NCBI GenBank assembly: GCA_950022295.1
Contig: OX465595.1
Span: forward strand, 279,011,770-279,075,769
Source of the DNA: Bromus sterilis
Taxonomy: Eukaryota; Streptophyta; Magnoliopsida; Poales; Poaceae
Direction of reading: 5' to 3'
DNA: 64,000 nt
Every line of letters begins with the position of its first letter. Position 1 is the stretch's first letter. Below are positions 48,201-59,929 of this stretch, piece by piece. The notes under the pieces are model-generated. The model worked only from the letters and a program-made list of their open reading frames with translations, was not told the origin of the DNA and did not search any database. The position numbers were made by a program, and so were the translations under genes.

Positions 48201-48374
48201 TGTTGCTTGTTTCAATACTAAATATAGAATCTTGCTTGTTATGACTTGTATTGAATTACATGCCTTGATTGCTTTACTTAAAAGTTCTTATATGCTTGTT
48301 AGCATGTCACCACAGAAATTATGCTTTTATCATTTACTTACTCGAGGACGAGCAGGAATTAAGCTTGGGGATGT
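45271..48374 (+). other. 3' non-coding internal region of element G
   Basis: Co-linear with the same region of elements A and B, with a short tandem triplication of the AAAGATCCCAAAG(T/A)GGACAAA unit near 47426-47486. No real ORF. It ends with the polypurine-like tract before the 3' LTR. Confidence 0.85.
46083..46161 (+). other. Paired stem-loops in element G
   Basis: 46083-46104 and 46140-46161: GGGGATGC, loop CCCCAT or CCCCGT, GCATCCCC. Both 8-bp stems are perfect and their starts are 57 bases apart. Confidence 0.88.
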
Positions 48375-50045
48375 TGATACGTCCAAAACGTATCTATAAT
48401 TTCTGCTTGCTCCATGCCTCTTTTGAGTGATATTGCTATGATATTGATGAACTTCCATACACTTTTGATCATATTTGGACTAACCTATTAACTCAGTGCA
48501 CCCAGTGCCAGTTCCTGTTTTCTGCTGTTTTTCTATTTCAGGTTTCCCCCATATTAAAAGTTCTCCACAAATTCGGGAAAAATCCAATAAAAAATCAGCG
48601 ATACGGAAACTTCGGGAATCACCGAGGGGGGGGCCATAGGGGACCCACCAGGGCCTCAGGCGCCTCCCGGCGCGCCCTAGGGTGGGGCCGCGCCAGGGGG
48701 CGCCTGGACCCCTGGTGGCCCCCTTGGCTGCCCCTTCGCCTATATATCCCTCGTGACGTGAAACCCCCGTGACAGGAACCCTTTTTCGCGATCTCTCCTC
48801 TGTTCCGCCGCCGTCGCGCTTCCAAGATCGGGAGCACTAGAAGACCTCTTCTCGGCACCCTGCCGGAGGGAGGAACCACCTCCGGGAGCTTCTCCACCAC
48901 CATGGATGCTTCCCGAATGAACCGTGAGTAGTCCACCTTGTGCCATGGGTCTATGATCAGTAGCTATGTGATGTTCTCCTCCCCTCTTTGTTCTTCATGG
49001 ATTAGACCTCGTGAGCTTCCCTACACGATCGAGGCACATATGTAATCTTTCTGCTGTTGCTATGCTGAGTTTTCTGGGATCCGATGGATTATGAGACTAT
49101 GTTCAGATTGTGTTTGAGTAATATATTTGATTCTGCTCTTTTATATTTATGTTCTAGAGTAAGTCTTGCATGTTCTCTGTTGCTGTTTATTGCTTTGGCC
49201 AAGTAGTAGGTAGTGCCTCTAAGAGGGAGTTTTATGCATGATTGTGGGTTCATGCCCCCTGATGACTAGCTTGAGTGACAGAAACATGAGTCTAGGGGAT
49301 GTGTTGTTGCCACAAGGGGGAAAACAACGGTGCTTGTACTTGCGGGTGCAAGGATTGTTTACTTTACGCAAAGTTCTTTAATGCAGTTGTTTGTTGCTTT
49401 GAGTTTACACTTTGGGTGGGATTCGCAACTTAATACTAGCGAGATGTTCTGGATAGATATCTCAAGGTGGGTGATTAGTAGGTAGATGCAGATGGATTGC
49501 GGTCTACTTGTCTTGGCGTACCGCCCATGCTTTTGAGCCTCTTCCTTTCTTTATAGCATAGTTAGCATTGGTTTGCGCACATAATCTTGTCAATTGCCCA
49601 GCTGTAATTTTTTTACCTCGCATGGCTATTTTATCATCTTTTGGGAGAGAGACATCACTAGTGAACATCATAGGACCCCGGTCCATATTTCAAATGTTGT
49701 TTACACCCACTATCAATTTACTGCTTTATTTACTTTTCCGTTGCTATCACTGTCATTAGTGTCCCGTGCATTTTATCCTTTGTAAACAACAAGGCCGGAG
49801 GAATTGACAACTCATCTGTACTCGTTGGGAAGAAAAGTAATTTGCTGTGTGTGCAGGTCCAGGTGAAGTTAGCAACCTCGGTTGTTAACGGCGCCATTGT
49901 TCACTTCACCACCTTCTTGTATCTATTGGAGTCCTATTGGTTCGACACTTCAACCTAAGCACCTTCGCTAAGGGAAATTGCCGCTATCTACATCTCAACC
50001 TTCCACTTTGGGTAACCAACAAGGGGGCGAGAAATCGTACCATCA
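48375..50045 (+). repeat. 3' LTR of element G
   Basis: From TGATACGTCC to GTACCATCA, pairing with 42375-44047. Confidence 0.93.
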
Positions 50046-50082
50046 ACGGGTCCAGGCTCTCCGCCGGGATCCACCTAACTAA

Positions 50083-50990
50083 CACTACAAGAAATCGTGT
50101 CTATTGCAACAACAATATTCGTGGCATTAAGTGTCAAATTGTGGCAATAGGTACATATTGCCACGATATGACTTTCGTTGCCAAGCGTTGCGAAAGGACG
50201 CATGGTAATAGGTTATTGCCACGAAAAACAAAAATGTTGCAAGAAAGTGTGTTATTGCAACATCGATTTGGCAAGTTGCCACATTTTTTCTCGTGGCCGC
50301 ATGTGTTCGATGCCACAATTTGGTTCGTGGGGATAGCTTAATGCAACAGGCATCGAAACCATGGCAATTGGATGTTTGTGGCGATACGCATTTGTAGCGA
50401 TAGCCTATTCCAACAAAACTTGTTTCGTGGCGCATCTCTCCTGTAGCAACAACCAAATGTTGCAATAGACCCAAACACTATAGCAACAACTCTTGTTTTC
50501 ATGCGTACTCCTCTTTCGCCACAAACCCACTGTTTGTGGCATTAATTTATGGCAACAACTCTCTAAACGTGGTAACAAAAAATCGCAACATGCTAGTTTT
50601 TGTGGTGACAAATAGTTATTACAACTACCAAAATGTTTGTGGAGAGAAACTATTGCAACAATACAAACGATTCATGGCGAAAGGACAATTTCAACAAAGC
50701 TGAATTTTGTGGCGCCAAGTGGTTATCACAACAACCGAAATGCTTGTGGCGAAAAACTATTGCGAAAATACATACCATTTGTGGAGAAATGTCTATTTCA
50801 ACAAAGCTAGATTTGGTGGCGCCAAATGGTTATCACAACGGCCAAACTACTTGTGGCGAGTAGCTATCACGACAATACAAGCATTTCGTGGCGAAAGGAC
50901 TATTTCCACAAAGCTGAATGTGGTGGTACTAAATTGTTGCAACCAAAACTAGGTTGTGGTAATACACTATTGCAACTAAAAAAAAGGGCA
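50083..50990. repeat. CACTA-3 left subterminal repeats
   Basis: About 900 bases in which TTGCAACA/TTGCAATA and GTGGCGA/GTGGCA motifs recur every 15-40 bases in both orientations. ORFs here (for example 50633-50863) are products of the repeat and are not called. Confidence 0.85.
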
Positions 50991-52189
50991 TTCTATTACA
51001 TGATTCGAACCATAGGTATACAATGTAGATTATCACATTTTTCATAACAAATATCGGTAAAATAATTTAGCAATCATTGAACATGTTGAATGTGCTATCC
51101 TAACTAAGTGCAAATATTAAACTATCTATGGTTTATAGTCCAGACCAATTAAATATTTGGATCCTGCAATCAAAAAATGAAGAAATTGTTTAGCTCAAGT
51201 TAATCAGTCCAACATAACAAATGATATAAAATTATTTCAGCACCATTGTAATTTTCATTGGCAAACTACAACAGTGCAAGCTATCAGAAGTTTACATTTG
51301 CAAGAAGAATAAACAATGTGCATAACTACAGTAGACAGTAGACAACTGCAATAGCTAGGGCTGGACTCGTAGGCAGCTCGTTAGAAAAAACAAGAATGGT
51401 TAATGCCATGCATATATGCATATGTGCATCAGGATTCAGCTAAAAAAATAACTAACTTAGCATTAGCAATCTAGAACATCATGCATACATGTTGGCAAGT
51501 GGTGCCTTAGCAGTTCATCACCACTCCAATTCACCAGGGAAACAAAGCCTTTGCCAATAAAAAATATTTAACAAATGGAGACATCAGAGATGCACCAAAC
51601 ATGCAGAAAATATGAATACCACCAGTACTAAATAAATGATAAATTGACAGTTTCATAGTAGTGCCACACACAAGACTTAAGTGAACATAAAAAGGACAAG
51701 GTCTCCAACAACAAAATGACAAGGTCTTCGAGAACCCATAAGTAGCAGACAAGCAGCACTAATTGACCAAAAACGGCAAAAGGCTCCAAAGAAGATAATT
51801 TCCATTAGTTGGGCTTTTGGGCATTTAGTTTTTTTCTGGGCTTCTAATTATTAGTTAGATGGACTACTACTTCCAAAGGGGAACTGCACAATTGAAATTC
51901 TAGCTTTATCAGGAAATTCTTATGATATTTTATCAGGACTGAAACCTAACTGAATATAACCTATATTTAAACATGGAATCATGGTTTGATGCAAATAACC
52001 ATGAACCTATATTTAAACAAGGAATCATGGTTAGACGGAAGAAGGTAACAGTAAAAAATAATCATGAACCAACAGCCCACCAGCATTTAAATAAGGAATA
52101 TTGGTATGATGCAACTAGAAACACGTGTGTGGATAGCAAATGAGACATGCTCGGTTTAATCAAATAAATGTCAACATGAAGAGAAGCCA
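50991..52189. other. CACTA-3 interior without recognisable gene
   Basis: AT-rich, only short ORFs with no family resemblance. Probably introns or downstream sequence of the minus-strand gene. Confidence 0.5.
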
Positions 52190-52647
52190 AGGTTGTGACT
52201 TACCATTGCTCGAAACATTCTATTGATCTTTGTTGCAGCTTGTATGAGCGCATTTGGAGCAATTACATTTTGCCTTGTTGGAGCGCTAGTAGCGGTCTTT
52301 CAAAGAGTATTTTGCAGGTTTGGACTACGACGTCATACCACCCAAATTATCAGAGAATGCGATATTAAGCTTTTCTGATCCATTGGCATAACGCTTCTTA
52401 GACCATTTAAAATCCTTGAGAACGCCTCGCCCCTTCTTCTTCTTCTGTCCATCAGTTTCTACAACCCAAATCATACAAGAAATATTGCATTACTTGGTAT
52501 ATTTAGTAAGAAACTAGGACACAAATATGAACCAAAATTCGTACCATTCTGTAGTTGTTCACGGTTGCGGCAAGTATGGGATGGCCATTCATCCAATGCA
52601 CACATGTCATTAGCAGACACTGGAGTGCCAGATTCTTCTTGAGTTCC
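52190..52647 (-). pseudogene. TNPA-like gene exons of CACTA-3
   Basis: Minus strand. One exon at about 52647-52553 starts after an acceptor ATACAG and reads TQEESGTPVSANDM and DEWPSHTCRNREQLQN to a GT donor. The next, at about 52459-52190 after an AG acceptor, reads KKKKGRGVLKDFKWSKKRYA and KLNIAFSDNLGG before a stop. The latter resembles the conserved N-terminal part of TNPA/Ptta-type proteins of grass CACTA elements. The C-terminal DNA-binding part is not found. Exon limits come from splice-like sites only. Confidence 0.5.
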
Positions 52648-54540
52648 TGTATAAGGTTTACTGGTTGTGAAGATTAAGCAATCCAGGATTTTCTGCATTA
52701 TAGCAAATGGTAGAGACAACTTCAATGTCATAAAGATTTACCAGATCTTTGTTGTCTTGATACAAATAATTACAACATGCAAATCGTATATGAGAAGCTA
52801 CACATGCATATCAGCAAATGTAAAGAATAATGTCCAAAGAATAATTACAACATGGACGTACTGCTCTTGATACGAATGGGACAATCAGATTATACATGAA
52901 ATTTATTGCGGAAACAAGTCAATCAATTTACTGCCTTGTATAGAAGAGGACAAGAAATCATGTGTACTACAGAAACAAAGCAAAATGTAGATTCCATTTC
53001 ATAATTATTAAACTGCTAGTGATTAACATCTGTCAACTTCAGTTCTTGCTATTCATCAATATAAAGAACAAAGAGCAGCAGTAGTGGCAATACTTAAAGG
53101 TTAAAGCAGGCATAAATTATTACATATCCAACTCCAAGATAAACCATGTTCAATCACTAACTAATATGAGAAGATGCACACCATGTCCAATATAAAGAAC
53201 AAAGAGCAGTAGTAGCAGTGGCCAATTTTTTTCTTCAAGAGGATGTCAAAATATCTTGTACATCATATACTTTTGATCAATAGAACTTCTTGTGACTAAT
53301 TTGGTCGTGGTTCCATAGATAGTGTGTACTTCTTCACTCCATCATGTGGTAGCAGTTTCTCACATTGACACTATTGAATATATTATATTTTCAGGCTTAT
53401 GGAAAGCGGTTGTAAGGATTTTATGTCTGATCTCAAAAGTGTGCCAAGCTCTTGGAATATAACCATGAAATGATCTTATCTATCAATAGTGGCCCGTAAT
53501 TATTCTTGAAATATAACCATGAAATGATTTTTATGTTTGATACGACAACACTACCCACTTTCTAAAACAGGTATATCATCTTATTCTTGGTTGCTTCAAG
53601 AAGCCTAATTGACATACCATTTCCAAAGCATACATCAGCAAGGAAATTGCCACCAAGTTGGCCAGATGAGAAATAAAATCAAATCAGTATTGCTAACAGA
53701 CTAGTGCTAACTGAACCTAAATTCAGATCAGTTTAGAACCTCAACAATGGAAGCATCGACGAGGTCGTGATCACGGAATTATTCAGAACAGTGCGAACTG
53801 AAAGCATCGACTAGTGCTAACTGAACCTAAATCTGGACAGTGAAATCAAATCAAAGAATTCTCTCTATAAGAGCTCCCAGTCAAACTGCGGGATCGGCGA
53901 GGTCGTGGTAGCAGTCGTCATGGTTGTGGTCGCCGTGGCCGAGGCCGTCGACGGCATCGATGACAGCCGGTTGACCGTCTCCCAGCTCGGCCTGAGCGCC
54001 GCCGCCATGCTGGTCGCCGGCGAGGGGGGGGGGGGCTGTAGTAGGAAGGCGACGCGGGCATCCCAGACAGCCAGAGGCTAGAGCTAGGAGTCAGGAGGCG
54101 TATCTACGATGGAAAGGGCGTTGGCTATGCGGAGGAGATTTGGGAGGAAGCGGGCGGAGGAAGGAGAAGGACCAACGAAAATAACCTGTGATTTTCTCTT
54201 GGTGGACTCCGGTGTGTTCCTTTGGGTCGGCGCCACCGTCATGACGCCGTGAGGATGGAGGGCTAGCTCAGATCCAATCTCACGATTCGTTAAGAGAATT
54301 AATCGGAGTACTTATTACGTGTTGTTAGCGGGAGGTTAATACTTAGCGGGAAGGATAAAAAATTCGTGAAAAGTTAAAAAATATTAGTGGTTAGTGGGAA
54401 GGAACTAAAACACGTCCAGTACACGTTTAATTATTTGTTTGGACTGTAATTATTAAAAGTGATCGTTTATAATACTGAAATAAATTTGAAAAATATATTT
54501 CGAATCAGTATGGAATATATCTGCTTCTAAAAATAATATT
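52648..54540 (-). other. Upstream part of the CACTA-3 gene
   Basis: AT-rich intron-like sequence to about 53860, then a GC-rich block (53880-54250) that could be a first exon or leader on the minus strand. The minus strand of this block has a short His-rich stretch (LGHGDHNHDDCYHD). I cannot assign it. Confidence 0.35.
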
Positions 54541-54542
54541 AT

Positions 54543-54620
54543 TCCATCCGGTCCAAAATACTTGTTCGAAAGTGGATGTATCTAGACATGTTTTAGTACG
54601 TAGATTCACTCATACGTCAT
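54543..54620. mobile_element. Half of a Stowaway-like MITE
   Basis: CATCCGGTCCAAAATACTTG followed by GGATGTATCTAGACATG and GTTTTAGTACG resembles the left half of Triticeae Stowaway elements. The mirrored right half is missing. Confidence 0.55.
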
Positions 54621-54639
54621 GGTATCTTCGCGAGAGCCG

Positions 54640-56545
54640 ATAATCGTGGATGGGCGATCCGGCACTCGCCCTCTAACATTGTCACCGCTAGTCGTAGCTA
54701 CTCATTATCCTCCCTCAACCATCCTCTCTGGTTGCTTGAAGAACGAAGCCACCGGCGATGAACGCGCGCCGCTCGAGATCCATGTCTGCGACATTACCAT
54801 GGTACTGAGTCGTTTCTTTTGGCGAGGAGACTGCAGCCGTCACACGAACATCAACTGGGTCGACCGAGGATAATGGTGTGTCGACGTCGCTTCTAATGTC
54901 GATTATTTTGGTCATATTCTCGTCGTTTCTAATGTTCTCATCGCCGCCCATAGCTACTCTTCATCCTCTCTTGACGATTCTCTCCTGTTACTTGAAGGAC
55001 GAAGCCACCGGCGGCGAGCGCGCACTAGCCAAGATCTATGTCCACGTCATTCCCAATCGTATGAGCCTATAGTCGACACACGAACAAGAGCCAACCCGTC
55101 CGGGGTAATGGAGGTGGTTCGGACTTCTCATTGACAGAAACCTCATGACACCCCCACCCTCACTTTAAAACTACTAGCTTATGCTCTTGCGTTAAAAAAC
55201 AAGTAGATGTCTTAAATAATGGACATGGCGAATAAAATGGTGCGCTTTTGTTGATTCCCATGGTCATTCAACCAAACAACGACATGTGTAAGTGGTGGAA
55301 CCAACCTATTTTTTTCCTACCAACTGAAGTCGACTAGAGGGCGAAAAAACCCCATATCTGATAATCGTGGAGGGGCAATCCGGCACCCTCCCCTCTAATG
55401 TTGTCGCTACCGCTCGTAGCTACTCTTCATCCTCGCTCGACCATTCTCTCCGGCTACTTGAAGGACAAAGCCGACGGTGGCGAGCGTGCACTATCCCCCC
55501 CTTTGGCCTATATTTACCCTCCAGTACATAAACCCTCGGGGAGGACCCCTTTTGCGATATACACCACTGTTTCTCCGCCACCGCGATTTCGAGATCGGGA
55601 TCAGCATAAGTTCCTGTCCCGACACCCTGCCGGAGAAAGGATTGATCTTCGGAGGCCCCTTCATCACCATGATTACCTCCGGGATGCTCCGTGAGTATTC
55701 CATCCTTGGACCATGGGTCCATGGCAGCAAGCTAGTAAATGTCTTCTCACCAATCTTGTGCTTCATTGTCTAGACCTTGTGAGCTTCCTAAGATGATCAA
55801 GGCATCTTTCTTATAATTCTTATGTTGTAATGTTGTTTTTCCTCGGATTCGATGAATTATGTTCACAATGATGGACGATGTGGGATCCCTTCCCTCCGAT
55901 TTGTGGAGGAAGAGGCCCAAGGCCATGGTAGTTAAGTGCTAGCCAAGGCACCAAAGAAGGGGTCGGCCATTCCGCACCCCAAAGCTTGTAAAATCACCGT
56001 GACCATCTCCACCGGAGCAATCCCAGACATGCAGGAGTAGGGTCTTACACAACCACGGTGGCCCGAACATGGGTAGCTCCTTGTGTCCCCTGTGTGCATG
56101 CTTGCTTGATTTTTCCGCAGATCTGATCATCCTCACCGTCGCCGTTGAGATCCCTAAGCTAAGCCCCCCATGTTTGAACTAAGGTTTTGGAGGATTACCT
56201 TCTAAACAAATCTCTCCAACATAGATGTCCTAAATAATGGACACGACGAATCAAATGATGCGCTTTAGTTGCTTCGTGTGGTCATCCAATCAAAACAACA
56301 TTGTGTAGGTGTGGAACCGACATATTTTTGTCGTACCAAGCCAAGTCGACTAGAGGGGTGAAAACCCCACCAGATGCAAGAATCGAGGAGGGGTAATCCG
56401 GCGCATTCCCTCTAATGTTGTCATTGCCAGTTGTAGCTACTCGTCACCCCCCCTCGACCATCCTCTCCGGATGCTTGGAGGATTAAGCTTCGACGACGAG
56501 CGTGCACTCGCCGACATCGATGTCTACATCGTTCCCAATCGTCGA
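54640..56545 (+). repeat. Four diverged copies of an unidentified repeat
   Basis: Similar segments at 54640-54800, 54925-55060, 55362-55493 and 56378-56545, each with a core like GCTACTC(A/T)TCATCCTC and CTTGAAG(G/A)A(C/A)GAAGCC. The third and fourth copies also share 170 bases upstream (55205-55361 and 56226-56377), so that unit is about 1 kb and encloses the old LTR fragment. I cannot name the source. Confidence 0.7.
55500..55860 (+). mobile_element. Old, diverged Gypsy LTR fragment
   Basis: Aligns with the middle of the element G LTR (about 42735-43100). Shared landmarks are the CCTATAT box, TTCGAGATCGGGA versus TTCCAAGATCGGGA, CACCCTGCCGGAG, CACCATG.T and GAGTA(T/G)TCCA. It has many substitutions, so it is much older than elements A and G. 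No LTR ends are kept. Confidence 0.75.
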
Positions 56546-56853
56546 TCCAGTACATCGTTTGGGGAACAATTTAGGCCATGTTTGGCATCTCAGTATTTTT
56601 AAGTGTTTAGAGAATACTTTAGTTTAAAAAAATACCGAAGTAGTATTAAATAATTTAAGATGTTGAAATCTAATAAATATTGTGGTTTTAAACTACACTA
56701 TTCTCCAAAACTGTAGTTTTTTTAGCAACTAGAGTTTTTTTTGAGCAACTATAGTTTATTTTAGCAACCAGTTTTTTTTTAAGTATTGAGAAAAAGGTTT
56801 GACCCTCCTTTTTCTCGGCCGAACCAGCGGGTCACTGGGCTGAACCGGACCAG

Positions 56854-57093
56854 TTGCATCTCGAACCAAAATTTCCCAGGAATCAAGCTCAAAGAAAAAA
56901 ACAAATAACACGACCGCACAGTCGCATCTGGCCAGGAGGACGAACCCTAGTGGCGTCGTCGCCAATTTCGCTCGCCGTCAGCGCCCCCGTCTCTCCGTCC
57001 CCGTCTGGCGTCGCAGCGTCCGCTGTGTCCCCGTCCGGCATCGCCCCGACAGCCGTTGCCCCGTCCGTCGGACCTAATGCTTCAGGTACTTAA
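56854..57093 (+). other. Pro/Ser/Ala-rich frame, possible captured first exon
   Basis: Encodes repeats like VSPSPSGVAASAVSPSGIAP and is followed by a GT after GGACCTAATGCTTCAG at 57086. It could be the 5' exon of a captured gene, but composition alone explains it. No family recognised. Confidence 0.25.
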
Positions 57094-57206
57094 TCTGGTC
57101 CGGCTCCTCGTCAATATGTTACTCCTAGCGGCAGCTAAATCACCTTTCATTACCTTTGATTCTGTTGGTTGTATTTTTACTGTTAAGAATTTGTTTAATA
57201 TACGGG

Positions 57207-57563
57207 TCATATTTTTCTGTTGAGAGAATCAATATCATTCTGAAACTTGTAAAAACGATTATTTGATTTCTTAATATACTTGATAGTCTCTCTAACTCTG
57301 TCAGTCAAATGTTCAATCATCTTAAGACCATCTTGGACAACCAGATTCATAATGTGAGCACAACATCTAACATGCAAAAAATTGCCTTCAAACCAAAGTG
57401 CCTTTCTATTTTTTAATTTAGCAAGGAAGAACTTGACAGCGAGATCATTATTTGCAGCATTATGAAAAGTGATACTAGCTACTTTGTCCTCAATCTTCCA
57501 TGCAGCCAAACAATCATACAGTGCATTTGAAATCACGACTCCACTATGAGGAGGTTCCAGTTT
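57207..57563 (-). pseudogene. hAT-family transposase fragment
   Basis: Minus strand, about 118 residues: CLAAWKIEDKVASITF, NAANNDLAVKFFLAKLK, HVRCCAHIMNLVVQDGL and IKYIKKSNNR. This is the RNase-H-fold part of RICESLEEPER/ZBED-type hAT transposases. In relatives the motif before NAANND is usually VDNA, with a catalytic-type Asp; here it reads FHNA, so the Asp is lost. There is no BED finger and no C-terminal dimerisation part nearby. Confidence 0.8.
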
Positions 57564-57829
57564 AATAAAGTTAATAATACAGTAGTTAATTTACAATACT
57601 GAATACGAAATCATCTTTTTCTACGGTGCTCATCAGTCATTCAGTTGGGTGCATGGATTGGGTACTGATTACTAAACGTGGTGGAGATAAATCATGCACA
57701 ACGGCAAATACTGCAAAATGAAATAAACATGCTAGTGCATGATTCAGTAATCAAAGTTGCTAGTTGTAGTTTAGATCCAAGTATACTCATGGTGCCATAA
57801 GATCACATTGGTTCGAGCTATTCCATCAA

Positions 57830-58470
57830 GACGTCTAGACTTTGCACAGCGGCCACGGCAGATTTTTCATCCCCAGCGTGGGGAAATAACGAAATAGTGG
57901 TGCCTTTAGTTCCATCCTAGGCGCAGGGAAGCAGTGGCGGCGACCGTCGGTGTTTCTTGCGTGCGGCAGGCAGCCTGCATACAGCCGAATTTGGAAGTCT
58001 GCTCTAGACCAGTGGCTAAGCAGATTCCAGACCTTCTGCAAGAATCGCCATCCATTGAAAAGATGCGTACAATCCTCCGGTTTAGCTCGGCAAAGGGGTC
58101 AGGTTGGATCACATGGCCATCCTCTCTTTTGTAGGTTATCTGCCATGAGGCACTTCCGGAGAACCACCAATCACATGAAGAGTTTGCATCTCGGCGGCGC
58201 TTTGCAGTGCCAGATGGCCCTATGACATGGAAATCGAACATTGGGCATGAAGAACATCCGATACGCCGAGTTGACCGTGAACTGCCAATGCAAAGTTCTC
58301 CTCCATACTAAAGTATCGGCTGCACCCTCTGTAAGCTGGACAGAAGACACCAAATCCCAAACCCAAAGATACTCTGCAATGGCTCGTACCGAAATGCCTC
58401 CAGCTATGTCTCTAATCCAAGCTTGGTTCAAGAGTGCTGAAGCAAGGGTGAGCGTCCGCTGCACCACCGG
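57830..58470 (-). pseudogene. LINE reverse transcriptase C-terminal (zf-RVT) fragment
   Basis: Minus strand. 58467-58171 gives NQAWIRDIAGGISVRAIAEY, LWVWDLV, DTLVWRRT and KAPPRCKLFM. After a frame change the reading goes on with CLTADNLQKRGW, a CR.KPEDCTHLF region and VWNLLSHWSRADFQ. This is the zinc-binding region after the reverse transcriptase of plant LINEs. The catalytic domain and endonuclease are absent. Confidence 0.75.
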
Positions 58471-58839
58471 TCTGTATTAATTTGATCAACATGCTGCCTA
58501 TGCTTTTATTCAGCAACCTAATTAGTATTCTAGTTTTGTAGTCATAGTCTGCACTTTTCAGCTGCATTACCTAGTTCTTTTATCTTAAGACAAATGAATA
58601 AAGTCATATCTATATATTTTGGTAAGCACCATACATGCACTTAATCATCTCCTTTTACATTTTCTCTAGATGGCGCAGCGGCCCAGCGGACGCTAACCCT
58701 TGCTGCTTCATCGCTGCCGATGCCTTCCTCCCTTGTCCTGAAGCTGGGCAAGCAGAATGATAAACCAAGCTTCTATTCTGGTGGTGCAGCTATGGCAAAG
58801 CTTATTCTGTAAACAATGAAACCGTATCGGTGGAAGCAA
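58471..58839. other. Stretch without recognisable feature
   Basis: AT-rich, then a short GC-rich patch at 58670-58760. No gene seen. Confidence 0.4.
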
Positions 58840-59240
58840 CGATTCGGTGCCCAGGTGCATTTGCACCCGGGAAGACTAATTTTTTTTAAATAAATATGAA
58901 AAAAACTCAAAAAATTCCAAATTTTTTTGTGGCGGAAGATGCTTATGTGCGAGATGTTTCTGCATATTTGAGAAAAGTTTGTACTTCTGAAGAGCGCGCG
59001 GCAAAAAAGACAAATTTGCAGTTTCTTGATAAGACACTGTTCATGCACTATTTCGGGTTGAATTTGTCTTTTTTGGCGCGCGCTCTCCAGAAGTCCAAAC
59101 TTCTCCAAAATTTGCAGAAACATCTCACATATAAGCATCTTTCACCACCAAAAAATTTAGAATTTTTTGAACTTTTTTCAAATGTATTTTTGAGGATCTT
59201 TTGCGCAGGAGTAGATGAGCCTGGGCTCATCTTTGAATTT
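58840..59240. mobile_element. Foldback MITE
   Basis: Long imperfect inverted repeat: about 58896-59017 pairs with 59061-59180 around a loop of some 40 bases. Landmarks are GAGCGCGCGGCAAAAAAGAC and its counterpart GTCTTTTTTGGCGCGCGCTC. The outer ends GCCCAGG and CCTGGGC also pair. ORFs on both strands across it mirror each other and are artefacts. Confidence 0.8.
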
Positions 59241-59929
59241 CCCCAGTATCTGCAACTTTATACAATGATCAAACCCTGAGATTGTTTCTTTCTACTACAT
59301 TATTGTGCAAAGTTTTTGTAACGTTGTTGTGCTAAATTGTTCCTGAAATGACTCAAAAAAATCGAATCTTTCTTACACAAATCTACTCCACGACAATGGT
59401 TTTTTCAATGAAGCAAACCCTGCTCACCCAAAGAACAATTTTGAGAAGAGGGTTGGACGGGTTTATGGCTTGAGGGGATTGGGTGATTGGAGTGTTTTCA
59501 CCCAAGACACGTTGGATAATACACTGACATACAAGGTAATCCACGCCAGCCAAACAAGGCCCTGGGGATTCCAGAGAGTGGGGAACGACATGGTGGGCCT
59601 GAACCATGGCCAAGTCAGTGAATACGGGTGTCAATCGTAGTTTGGACCGTAGTACATGGACATGTTGAAAGAGATCAAGGATCGTGTTGGTGCGTGTCAA
59701 GCGTAGTTTTGGCACTTGACAACGTGAAGTCCTACGTGGCACGCACTGAGCGATTTGGGGTATTAATCAATCTGAATTATAAGTTTTTGGGCCACCCCAC
59801 CCCAATTTACAAGTTTATGGGGAGGGGTATTTGCAAGTAGAGGACAAGTTTGTGGGTGTCACATGTATTAGGGGCTACTAAAACAATTACCTTTACCGAG
59901 GAGCCATGGCTCAAGTGGCCCACATGATG
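59241..59929. other. CACTA-3 interior without recognisable gene
   Basis: No ORF with family resemblance and no clear repeat, except a GGCCTTGTTTGGC motif (minus strand, 59549-59561). Confidence 0.4.

Larger units (their letters stand above)
42375..50045 (+). mobile_element. Gypsy element G, full length, non-autonomous
   Basis: Two LTRs of 1673 and 1671 bp bounded by TGAT...ATCA, an Athila-type primer site, a single broken ORF and a long 3' non-coding region ending in GGAATTAAGCTTGGGGATGT. The flanks are ATGGG (42370-42374) and ACGGG (50046-50050), a target duplication with one substitution. No gag, protease, reverse transcriptase or integrase. Confidence 0.92.

Noticed and set aside
50127..50952. 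ORFs rich in Cys/Asn in both strands
   Set aside because: Products of the TTGCAACA/GTGGCGA subterminal repeats of CACTA-3.
53880..54100. His-rich stretch as a captured CobW-like exon
   Set aside because: Only a short low-complexity similarity; no nucleotide-binding motif or splice sites to support it.
56854..57093. A host gene first exon
   Set aside because: Pro/Ser/Ala-rich composition only; kept as a low-confidence feature, not as a gene.
58438..58706. 20-base inverted match (AGCGGACGCT(A/C)ACCCTTGCT) near 58445 and 58688
   Set aside because: Isolated, unlike element ends, and with no flanking duplication. Could be chance or a small rearrangement; not enough to call a feature.
58773..59279. 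ORFs of 121 and 127 codons on opposite strands
   Set aside because: They mirror each other because the stretch is an inverted repeat (foldback MITE).
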